From an uncultured Prevotella sp. (GTDB lineage: Bacteria; Bacteroidota; Bacteroidia; Bacteroidales; Bacteroidaceae), in contig CATXJC010000023.1 of NCBI GenBank assembly GCA_958369755.1, forward strand, positions 1 through 31,529: a stretch of DNA of 31,529 nucleotides, written 5' to 3'. Of this stretch, positions 1 to 6,583 are shown one piece after another. The notes below the pieces were generated by a model. That model saw only the letters and a list, made by a program, of their open reading frames with translations. It did not search any database and had not been told where the DNA came from. A program made the translations under genes and the position numbers. The stretch's first letter is position 1; each line of letters starts with the position of its first letter.

Positions 1-59
1 TTGGCTATATCCAAGCCTTTTCAGGCCCGATGATTTCTAAACGGGACAGCAGTGAGATT

Positions 60-1421
60 ATGTCAAAAATAACAAGAAAAATTGAAATAATCCCAGATAT
101 AGATGGGATAACTCATGAAGAGTCAAATAAGAAATGTTATAATACATTTTATAAATTTGACCGAAAACTATACAAGGTGGCAAATCTCCTTGTAAGTCAA
201 TTGTATGGATTAGACAATCTATTATCTTTAATGAGATTACAGAATGATGAATATGTAAAATGCCAGTCCAAGTTGTCTTTCAAGTCCATAACAGACGCAA
301 CGAAGGAAGAAATTAAAAAACGTATGCAGGAAATTGATGCAGAACTTGTCTCTATGAAGAATGATATTGCTCCAAAGCATCCACAAACATATTCATATCG
401 TGCAGTAACAAGTAGCGAATATGCAAAAGATATTCCTTCGGATATTTTGAATAATCTCAAACAGGATGTTTATCAGCACTTTAATGAGAATAAGAAAGAA
501 CAAATACGAGGAGAAAGAAGTTTGGCTACTTATAAAAAAGGTATGCCAATTCCCTTTAGTTTCGAAAAAAGACATGTTATTATATGTGATGGTGACAATT
601 ACTATTTGCCTTGGTTTGAGGATACTCGCTTCAGGCTAAACTTTGGACGCGATCGTAGTAACAATCGTGCTATCATAGATAATTGTATAAAGACAAAGAA
701 GTACAAGCTATGTGCAGCTGCAAAAATTCAGCTCAAAGAAAGAAAACTGTTTTTACTTATAACGGTTGATATTCCTAAAGCGGAAAGCGTACCTGTGAAA
801 GGTAAAGTTATGGGCGTAGATCTTGGTGTTATAAATCCTGCTTATGTGGCAGTTAATGATGGACCAGAGAGAAGTCGCATAGGTAATGGTGAGGCCTTTC
901 AGAAGCAACGTGATGTTTTTCGTAGAAGATTTCGAGAATTACAACGTTCCCAACTTACGCAAGGTGGGCATGGGAGAAAGCACAAGACCAAAGCGACTGA
1001 AATTCTTAGAGGAAAAGAAAGAAACTGGGTACAGACTGAGAATCACCGTATAAGCCGAGAAATAGTTAATTTGGCATCTCGTTGGAAGGTTGAGACCATC
1101 CAAATGGAAAGTCTGAAAGGATTTGGGAAAAATCAAGAGGGAGAAGTCGAGTATAATCATAAACGCCTTCTCGGTCGTTGGTCTTATTTCGAACTTCAGA
1201 AAGACATAGAGTACAAGGCTGCAATGGCAGGTATTGCGGTACAATATGTAAATCCAGCATATACCAGCCAGACTTGTCATGTCTGTGGTCAACGAGGAAA
1301 TAGAATAGAACGTGATACTTTTATTTGCACTAATCCTGAATGTACTTGTTACAACCAAGCACAGGATGCGGATATGAATGCTGCAATAAATATCGCAAAG
1401 TCGAAAGATGTGATAAAGTGA
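60..1421 (+). CDS. Cas12f1/TnpB-like RuvC nuclease with zinc ribbon
   Basis: Probable RNA-guided DNA nuclease of the TnpB/Cas12f superfamily (453 aa from this start). The C-terminal half has a complete RuvC site: Asp254 in GVDLGV, Glu350 in IQMESL and Asp438 in DADMNAA. A zinc ribbon is inserted with Cys406, Cys409, Cys423 and Cys428. The N-terminal half matches what I remember of Cas12f1: a basic QIRGERSLATYKKGMPIPF stretch near 148-166, then GGHGRKHKTKATEIL near 302-316. It lacks the usual short TnpB N-terminus. The frame is open to the window edge, with another ATG at 30. I prefer ATG 60 because MSKITRKIEIIPD resembles Cas12f1 starts. The next gene begins 7 nt after the stop, so no array or guide-RNA region lies directly downstream. 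No Cas1, Cas2 or TnpA is visible. It could equally be a TnpB-like protein that uses its own guide RNA. DNA is AT-rich, which suggests transfer. Confidence 0.85.
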   Translation: MSKITRKIEIIPDIDGITHEESNKKCYNTFYKFDRKLYKVANLLVSQLYGLDNLLSLMRLQNDEYVKCQSKLSFKSITDATKEEIKKRMQEIDAELVSMKNDIAPKHPQTYSYRAVTSSEYAKDIPSDILNNLKQDVYQHFNENKKEQIRGERSLATYKKGMPIPFSFEKRHVIICDGDNYYLPWFEDTRFRLNFGRDRSNNRAIIDNCIKTKKYKLCAAAKIQLKERKLFLLITVDIPKAESVPVKGKVMGVDLGVINPAYVAVNDGPERSRIGNGEAFQKQRDVFRRRFRELQRSQLTQGGHGRKHKTKATEILRGKERNWVQTENHRISREIVNLASRWKVETIQMESLKGFGKNQEGEVEYNHKRLLGRWSYFELQKDIEYKAAMAGIAVQYVNPAYTSQTCHVCGQRGNRIERDTFICTNPECTCYNQAQDADMNAAINIAKSKDVIK

Positions 1422-1428
1422 TAAATGT

Positions 1429-1962
1429 ATGAAAAAAGCCATTCTGTTAATGACAATGTTAATGTTGCTTTGTTGCAACATATCAGCCCAAACGCATCTA
1501 ACTTTTATGGGTATTCCTATTACAGGAACAAGACAAGCTATGGTGACAAAGCTAAAGGCTAAAGGATTTTCGGAGAAAACTCAGGAAAATGAAGTTGGGG
1601 TTGAGTTAAAAGGGAAATATCTTGGCAAGGATGTATGGTTGCGTATATATAATAGCAATATATCTAAGACCGTATATCTTATTGATATATTTTTCAAAAA
1701 AGGTCATTTTATGGACTTGTACGAGCAATATCTCAGTTTGCGAGAAAAGTTCAATGGCATATATGGTACCCCCACAGAAATTCTTGATGAATCTTTTGAA
1801 GAAACATTAGAATTTGGGCAACTTCCTATGTGTGCTACATATTACAAAAGTTCCAAAGGCTTGATTTCTTTAGAAATTTCAGAAGATAAGCATTGTGTAG
1901 AAATATCTTTCCAAGACAAACACAATGCAGAAATTATGAGAAAAGAAAAAACTCAAAAATAA
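1429..1962 (+). CDS. small secreted protein, unknown function
   Basis: A 177-residue protein with a clear Sec signal peptide: two lysines, a hydrophobic stretch to about residue 17, and likely cleavage after CNISA before QTHL. The cysteines before the cleavage region do not form a proper lipobox, so I predict a soluble periplasmic protein. The mature part opens with HLTFMGIPITGTRQAMVTKLKAKGF, a beginning I associate with uncharacterised Bacteroidales secreted proteins. No catalytic motif is visible. It starts 7 nt after the Cas12f-like gene and ends 4 nt before the PD-(D/E)XK gene, so the three are probably co-transcribed. An exported protein between two nuclease-like genes is odd and may simply reflect a host operon next to an insertion. 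Confidence 0.75.
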   Translation: MKKAILLMTMLMLLCCNISAQTHLTFMGIPITGTRQAMVTKLKAKGFSEKTQENEVGVELKGKYLGKDVWLRIYNSNISKTVYLIDIFFKKGHFMDLYEQYLSLREKFNGIYGTPTEILDESFEETLEFGQLPMCATYYKSSKGLISLEISEDKHCVEISFQDKHNAEIMRKEKTQK

Positions 1963-1966
1963 AAGT

Positions 1967-2872
1967 ATGGAAACAAGAGATTATATTCAAGATTTAGAAG
2001 AGCGATACAAACAATATTGTAATAAGAAATCAGGCGTGTCGTTTAATAGAAATACGGACATTTTTATGGAAGAATTGTATTCCATGCCTATTGCTAAGAT
2101 AACAATAGAAGAGTTGTTGAGAGAATACCCTGTTAAAGATGAAAAATTTACATTTGATCAAGAACAAGATGTAAATTATTTGACAGATATTTTTTTAGAG
2201 ATGAATCAAGACAAATATATTGCATATTGTATCCAATATTTACGTTACCTTCGTAATTCTGGTACCAAAGATTTTTACTATGATAAAACCGTTTGGATTG
2301 ATAAGGATTATGAGGCAACAGGAGATAGGCTAGAACTTTTTAAGTCTGATTATATTGGTTCTATTGTTGACTATATCTTTAATGCTTATAAGGCAAATAA
2401 ATATATATTAGGCAAGATATTAAAATATAAAGAATGGGTTGAAAGATTTAAAGTCATAGAAACAAAAGATAATTGGAAAGAGAAAGCCCTACAGAAGCAT
2501 CTTGCTGAATTTCTCTTCTTGCATGATGTGGATTTCTATAAAGAAGTTGATACTTCAAATGGTTCAGTTGATTTTTTATTGCCTCACTATGCCAAGGAAA
2601 AAGAAAACGAATATAGGAGTGGCTGGAAAGCTGGTGAGAAACTGTATATAATAGAGGTGAAGAAATTTAGAAATGAGAAGCAGATTCAAGATTCTTGCAT
2701 ACAGCTTAATGCTTACTTGGAACAGATGGATGGAGAAGGTTGTTTGTTGATTTATGCTGATACAGACTTAAAAATCATAAACGAGAAGTGGAATTTTGAT
2801 GTCCTAACTATTTATATCGGGGATGAAAGCCCCTCTCTTCGTTCCGGCAAAACAACAATAAGGTTGGCATAA
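1967..2872 (+). CDS. PD-(D/E)XK nuclease-like domain protein
   Basis: A 301-residue protein with no signal peptide. Residues 1-165 are mostly helical and charged and match no domain I recognise. Residues 170-285 show a PD-(D/E)XK nuclease pattern: a helix with Glu181 (KHLAEFLFLHD), Asp202 in GSVDFLLP, Glu230-x-Lys232 in YIIEVKKF, and the following helix with a QxxxY motif (IQLNAYLEQ, 246-252). The pattern is typical of restriction-like and DUF-type nucleases of defence and repair systems. The exact target is not readable from the sequence. It is the last gene of the AT-rich run, and a truncated carB piece begins right after the stop. The domain reading rests on motif spacing and could be tested by profile search. 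Confidence 0.7.
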   Translation: METRDYIQDLEERYKQYCNKKSGVSFNRNTDIFMEELYSMPIAKITIEELLREYPVKDEKFTFDQEQDVNYLTDIFLEMNQDKYIAYCIQYLRYLRNSGTKDFYYDKTVWIDKDYEATGDRLELFKSDYIGSIVDYIFNAYKANKYILGKILKYKEWVERFKVIETKDNWKEKALQKHLAEFLFLHDVDFYKEVDTSNGSVDFLLPHYAKEKENEYRSGWKAGEKLYIIEVKKFRNEKQIQDSCIQLNAYLEQMDGEGCLLIYADTDLKIINEKWNFDVLTIYIGDESPSLRSGKTTIRLA

Positions 2873-2880
2873 AGATTATA

Positions 2881-3548
2881 TTGTCCGTTGGCTTGGAGCA
2901 GGAGTTGGGCAACATGCACAAGGCAGCCCTCCTGGTTCGCAACAAGCGCAAGAGCTATGGCATCCTGCCTGTAGTGAAGCAGATTGATACCCTGGCAGCA
3001 GAGTATCCTGCTCAGACCAACTACCTCTATGTAACTTACGCTGGCGTGAAGAGCGACATCACCTTCGAGAACGACCACCGTTCTATCATCGTACTCGGTT
3101 CAGGTGCTTACCGCATCGGTTCTTCCGTAGAGTTCGACTGGTGTGGCGTTCAGGCATTGAACACCATCCGCAAGGAAGGTTGGCGCTCAGTGATGATCAA
3201 CTACAACCCAGAGACCGTATCTACCGACTACGATATGTGCGACCGTCTCTACTTCGACGAGTTGACCTTCGAGCGTGTGATGGATATCATCGAGATGGAG
3301 CAGCCTCATGGCGTCATCGTATCTACCGGTGGTCAGATTCCAAACAACCTGGCTATGCACCTGGATGCACAGAACGTGCCAATCCTGGGTACTGCTGCCA
3401 AGGACATCGATAACGCTGAGGACCGTGCCAAGTTCTCTCAGATGTTGACCAACAACGGCATCAACCAGCCAAAGTGGAGCGCCTTGACCTCTATGGAGGA
3501 CATCGACAACTTCATCGAGCGTGTAGGTTTCCCTGTATTGGGTGTGGA
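2881..3548 (+). pseudogene. carB: internal fragment of carB (carbamoyl-phosphate synthase large subunit)
   Basis: About 220 codons match the centre of CarB, around E. coli residues 490-680. Recognisable blocks include PVVKQIDTLAAEYPAQTNY, IIVLGSGAYRIGSSVEFDW, NPETVSTDYDMCDRLYFDE and VIVSTGGQIPNNLA. CarB is normally about 1,070 residues. The first ATP-grasp half is absent, and the match stops at FIERVGFPVLG, just where the second ATP-grasp domain should continue. The reading frame then runs on as unrelated VDMISFVLN to a stop at 3591. Inside the fragment there are no stops or frameshifts, so the truncation looks recent. Base composition is clearly more GC-rich than the genes to the left. It cannot make a working enzyme, and an intact carB must exist elsewhere if the cell makes carbamoyl phosphate. 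Confidence 0.85.
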
Positions 3549-3582
3549 CATGATATCCTTTGTTTTAAATTGTTATTTGCGG

Positions 3583-3590
3583 CAAAGGTA
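3583..3590 (-). promoter_or_regulatory. orphan minus-strand promoter -7 box (TACCTTTG)
   Basis: A perfect minus-strand TACCTTTG, followed downstream by an A-rich leader and an ATG at 3552-3550 that now reads antisense into the carB fragment. No gene follows in that direction. The DNA around it closely resembles the bcp promoter at 9326-9333. Confidence 0.55.
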
Positions 3591-3705
3591 ATAAAAAATA
3601 ATGAGAAATGAGGTGTTCTTGTGAATTTTAACACAGATAATCTTGATTATAATGACTCGTATGAGTTTTATATCTCTATCTTTTAGCAAAGTTAACACAA
3701 AATAA

Positions 3706-3736
3706 TTGCTTATCTCACTAATAATCAGTATTTTTG
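3706..3736 (+). promoter_or_regulatory. promoter of the HU/winged-helix gene
   Basis: TTG at 3706-3708, a 20-nt spacer, then TATTTTTG at 3729-3736. This predicts a leader of about 30 nt before ATG 3773. A GTTAACAC motif sits just upstream at 3691-3698. Confidence 0.6.
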
Positions 3737-3772
3737 TGCATAATCTTTTAAAGAATCAAAACAACTAAGAAT

Positions 3773-4435
3773 ATGGCTAGAGCAACAGGTTCAATCAATT
3801 ATTTGGAGCATCGCACGCCCTTGAAGGACGAAAGCGGTAAGTATCAGATACATCCGATGTTCGTGAAACAGGATGTCGTTGACAGGGAGAAGATGGAGAA
3901 GCGTGTTCGCGATCATTGTGCGATGAACGTTTCGTCCTTTATCTCCGCATTGGAAACGCTGGAGGATGAGACGCTTTATGCCCTGGCGGATGGCAACGAG
4001 GTGAGGGTAGGCGATATGTTTATCGTCAAGCCTAAGTTGGGGATGGTGAAGCATAAGGACAAAAATGGAATCGAATGGAAAAGGACCTATCATGAGGGGG
4101 ATCTGATTCCAGCCAATGAGGTGGATATCTGCGGCTTGGAAATTCAGCCCACGAAGGAGTTTCTGGAGAGGCTGAAGCGCCACTCTAATGGTTGCAGCCG
4201 ACAGTATTGGAGTGTGAAATCTACTCCAAAAGAGGCGGATAAGGAGTTTGCTGATATTGTAGAGATTTGTCAGCAGCAGGGTTATATCACGGTGAAGGAT
4301 ATGATTCGTGAATTCGGTGTTACCCGCTATCACGCCAATAAGGTGTTGAATGACCTCTGTGAGGAACCGGCTGCCAGAATGTATGCTACCAAGGAAGGTC
4401 CAATAACGCTCTATCGTTTGTGGAAGAAGGAGTAA
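3773..4435 (+). CDS. HU-like DNA-binding protein fused to a C-terminal winged helix
   Basis: A 220-residue predicted DNA-binding protein. Residues 1-132 resemble the HU/IHF-like domain of the long Bacteroidota type: a start like SINYLEHRTPLKDESGKY, a helix pair around 37-72, and NEVRVGDMFIVKPKLGM, the strand region that follows HU helices. Residues 155-218 look like a helix-turn-helix or winged helix (FADIVEICQQQGYITVKDMIREFGVTRYHANKVLNDL, then a strand pair ending ITLYRLWKKE). HU-type proteins bend and organise DNA, and the added domain suggests site preference. The gene has its own promoter. Ten bases after the stop begins a 400-bp array of 22-23 bp repeats, which makes the array a candidate target. 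The HU assignment is by pattern. Confidence 0.7.
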   Translation: MARATGSINYLEHRTPLKDESGKYQIHPMFVKQDVVDREKMEKRVRDHCAMNVSSFISALETLEDETLYALADGNEVRVGDMFIVKPKLGMVKHKDKNGIEWKRTYHEGDLIPANEVDICGLEIQPTKEFLERLKRHSNGCSRQYWSVKSTPKEADKEFADIVEICQQQGYITVKDMIREFGVTRYHANKVLNDLCEEPAARMYATKEGPITLYRLWKKE

Positions 4436-4480
4436 CTAAGACGTAGTTGTTGAAACGGCTCTTTAGGTTGACGGAATCGG

Positions 4481-4560
4481 TTCCTTAACTTGAATGAAGT
4501 GTCTCTTCTCGTTGAATTAATCGTTTCCTTAACTTGAATGAAGCGTCTCTTCTCGTTGAA
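4481..4560 (+). repeat. 44-bp direct repeat inside block A
   Basis: Positions 4481-4516 and 4525-4560 are 36-bp copies that differ at one base (GAAGTG versus GAAGCG), offset by 44 bp, which is two 22-bp units. This indicates recent duplication of a two-unit block. Confidence 0.9.
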
Positions 4561-4649
4561 GGATGCGTATCCGAGAGTTAAAAGAAGCGTTTCCAGGAGT
4601 CAGAACAAGCGTCTTTTAGAGTACAAGCATATACCTTCTCAGACATTGC

Positions 4650-4725
4650 CACTAGGCTCAGTAGCTCTGCCGAGCCTAGTCAGCAGGTCTGCTGACTGCA
4701 GTCAGCACCTCTGCTGAGCCTAGTG
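4650..4725. repeat. nested inverted repeats (block B)
   Basis: The outer arms CACTAGGCTCAG (4650-4661) and CTGAGCCTAGTG (4714-4725) are perfect 12-bp inverted repeats. Inside lie AGTCAGCAG/CTGCTGACT (4678-4686 and 4689-4697, 2-nt loop), TCAGCA/TGCTGA (4703-4708 and 4712-4717), and GAGCCTAGT (4672-4680) opposite ACTAGGCTC (4651-4659). There is no T-run, so it is not a simple terminator. Confidence 0.85.
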
Positions 4726-4937
4726 ACAACACCTTTTAGTCGTACAGCTATAACCTCTTTAGTTGTACAACTGTATACCCTTTAGTCGTACAACTATAAC
4801 CTCTTTAGTTGTACAACTATACACTTTTTAGTTGTACAATCGTAAAATGATGATACTTCTATGATATATTGGGTGCTCTCATTCAATCCAAACATACAGC
4901 ATCTTCCTTTTATAACGTTCGTTTGCTTTTGTTCTAT

Positions 4938-5690
4938 TCAACGAACGAAATGAGGAAAAGCTGCTTCTCCTAATTCTGGCTCATATTCAAAACCTTCGTA
5001 ACTGAAGCCTGCCAGTTCCTCTGGAGTAAGAAGCTGATTATTCAAGATATATCTCACCATGGCTCCACGGCAAGATTTAGCCCATACAGCCTGCATCTTC
5101 AATCTGCCGTCTTTCTGGCGGACATAAAAGAGTGGCTGAATGATCTTTATCTCCTTACATACTCTCTTCCAATCAAACAGATGTTCATATTCCTCTGTAG
5201 AAAGATGGATGAGTATACCATCGTCAGCTTTCACACTATCGATGAGAACATCTGTCAGTTTGTCTTTCCAGAACTGATTGATAGGCTTGTCGTTTGTAGC
5301 TTCGAGCGATACGCAATGCTCCATACGATAAGGTACAATGCCATCCAACGGTCGAAGCAATCCATAAAGGAAGCAGGTAATCCAGAGATGTTTCTGGGCA
5401 TACTCTAACGACTCCTCGCTCAAAGAACTGGCACGCAAATGTTTGTATGCCTGACCATTGTAAGCCAGGATAGCAGGCATCTTTTCAGTTGCCATAAAAT
5501 CATGATATCGCTTCCAGTTCGTCATTGCAATCTTGCTGCTGCAATCCAGTTGCTTAGCCAATTCCTCTACATTCATCATTGCCATTTCTTTGGCCAAGTC
5601 ATTGGCAACTGATTGGAATAGTGGCACGGAGATAGGCTTCCTGTCTGCCTTCTCAAACATGATTTTGGCATTTGCCAATAATATCTGCAT
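4938..5690 (-). CDS. yaaA: YaaA family peroxide stress protein
   Basis: A 250-residue protein of the YaaA/DUF328 family, which in E. coli limits free iron and DNA damage during hydrogen peroxide stress. Family features include an N-terminal MQILLANAKIMF, ILAYNGQAYKHL, WITCFLYGLLRPLDGIVPYRMEH, and the C-terminal KSCRGAMVRYIL block. Its length is close to the E. coli protein (258 aa). I place the start at 5690, because the longer frame to 5744 would run across the predicted -7 box at 5718-5725. The gene stands alone on the minus strand. An 8-bp inverted repeat (CGTTCGTT 4916-4923, AACGAACG 4940-4947) straddles the stop codon but has no T-run. Confidence 0.9.
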   Translation of the reverse strand: MQILLANAKIMFEKADRKPISVPLFQSVANDLAKEMAMMNVEELAKQLDCSSKIAMTNWKRYHDFMATEKMPAILAYNGQAYKHLRASSLSEESLEYAQKHLWITCFLYGLLRPLDGIVPYRMEHCVSLEATNDKPINQFWKDKLTDVLIDSVKADDGILIHLSTEEYEHLFDWKRVCKEIKIIQPLFYVRQKDGRLKMQAVWAKSCRGAMVRYILNNQLLTPEELAGFSYEGFEYEPELGEAAFPHFVR

Positions 5691-5717
5691 AATAATCAAT
5701 CTTTTGAATTGTACTTG

Positions 5718-5725
5718 CAAAGATA
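5718..5725 (-). promoter_or_regulatory. yaaA promoter -7 box (TATCTTTG)
   Basis: A minus-strand TATCTTTG, 28 nt upstream of the chosen start. It supports the shorter start. Confidence 0.6.
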
Positions 5726-5815
5726 AGAAAAAATCAATATACAATGCTAAATAGCCAAGAAAAATCCCATAAAATTAAAATTTTTTATAAAACGAGCATT
5801 ATATAGTACTTTTTC

Positions 5816-5846
5816 TTGTGTAATCTATAAATATTTGTTACCTTTG
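5816..5846 (+). promoter_or_regulatory. ogt promoter
   Basis: TTG at 5816-5818, a 20-nt spacer and TACCTTTG at 5839-5846. The predicted leader is about 90 nt, longer than is usual in this window. Confidence 0.65.
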
Positions 5847-5940
5847 CGTGAAAAGAACAATATAATACACTACTTAGTATGGCGGTTAAATATGAGATTC
5901 GTCAAACAGTTTTCTCATACCTCTTTTACCTATATGATTT

Positions 5941-6471
5941 ATGAACAAAAAATATCAGTTTAAGACAATGAAGCAAGTAAACATTCAATATTACAATTCG
6001 CCTTGCGGAGAAATCATCTTGGCATCGATGGGTGACGAACTGTGCCTTTGTGATTGGAATGAAATGCCATGTGCAGAGCGCAATAAGCATCGGCTTTTGC
6101 GGTATATGAAGGCTGATGTCAAGATAGAAACATCCCCAATCCTGGATCAGACCAAAAAGCAATTGGATGAATATTTTGCCGGTAACCGCAAGATATTTGA
6201 TATTCCGTTGCATCCTGTAGGAACTGATTTTCAGAAAAAAGTATGGCATGCATTGCTCGAAATACCCTATGGAGAGACAAGAAGCTATAAGGAAATAGCT
6301 ATAAGTATAGGCAAACCTAACGGCATCAGAGCCGTGGCAAGTGCCATTGGAGCTAATGGCATCAGCATTTTCGTTCCCTGCCATCGAGTTATCGGAAGCA
6401 ATCATTCCCTTACTGGTTTTGCCGGAGGATTGGACGCAAAGAGAAAGCTATTGGAGCTTGAAGCTGAATAA
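5941..6471 (+). CDS. ogt: methylated-DNA-[protein]-cysteine S-methyltransferase
   Basis: Suicide DNA-repair protein that moves the alkyl group from O6-alkylguanine or O4-alkylthymine to its own cysteine. The active site IFVPCHRVIG is intact (Cys147). It is preceded by the helix-turn-helix region KPNGIRAVASAIGANG, with the base-flipping Arg130 and an Asn near 139, and by FQKKVWHALLEIPYGETRSYKEIA. At 176 aa it is close to E. coli Ogt (171 aa) and lacks the Ada regulatory domain. A second in-frame ATG at 5968 (MKQVNIQYY) follows an A-rich stretch and is an equally good start, giving 167 aa. It is transcribed alone from the promoter at 5816-5846. Confidence 0.92.
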   Translation: MNKKYQFKTMKQVNIQYYNSPCGEIILASMGDELCLCDWNEMPCAERNKHRLLRYMKADVKIETSPILDQTKKQLDEYFAGNRKIFDIPLHPVGTDFQKKVWHALLEIPYGETRSYKEIAISIGKPNGIRAVASAIGANGISIFVPCHRVIGSNHSLTGFAGGLDAKRKLLELEAE

Positions 6472-6571
6472 AACCAACATAAAATGGTGATTTATTATTA
6501 ATTTAAATATCCGTAAAAACAAATTTTGATTAATTAATAGTTGTTTCTCTTACATTCTTAGTAAATATCAT

Positions 6572-6579
6572 TACCTTTG
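6572..6579 (+). promoter_or_regulatory. -7 box almost touching the PHP gene start
   Basis: TACCTTTG ends only 4 nt before ATG 6584, so the transcript would begin at or just beside the start codon. No TTG at the usual 19-20 nt distance is seen. Confidence 0.55.
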
Positions 6580-6583
6580 CACC

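Larger units (their letters stand above)
4445..4855. repeat. 22-23 bp degenerate tandem repeat array, three sub-families
   Basis: Almost the whole gap between the HU-like gene and yaaA is a repeat series. Block A (about 4445-4642) has nine 22-bp units of the type GTTGAAnnAAGCGTCTCTTCTC. Block B (about 4643-4730) has 22-bp units built on CTCTGCTGAGCCTAGT. Block C (4717 to about 4855) has exact 23-bp steps, with TAGT at 4737, 4760, 4783, 4806 and 4829. Blocks A and C show a higher-order two-unit alternation. A 22- or 23-bp period cannot keep one reading frame, so the region is non-coding. The period is close to two helical turns. Confidence 0.8.

Noticed and set aside
1..59. IS200/IS605 left end (hairpins TTGG/CCAA and CCCG/CGGG)
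   Set aside because: The stems are only 4 bp and the sequence is cut by the window edge, so it cannot be supported.
2881..3591. A functional 236-aa protein
   Set aside because: It is an internal CarB piece lacking both complete ATP-grasp domains, and its last 13 or so residues come from unrelated DNA.
4445..4855. CRISPR array
   Set aside because: There are no constant repeats separated by unique spacers of equal length. The units are contiguous, degenerate and 22-23 bp, and no cas1/cas2 is nearby.
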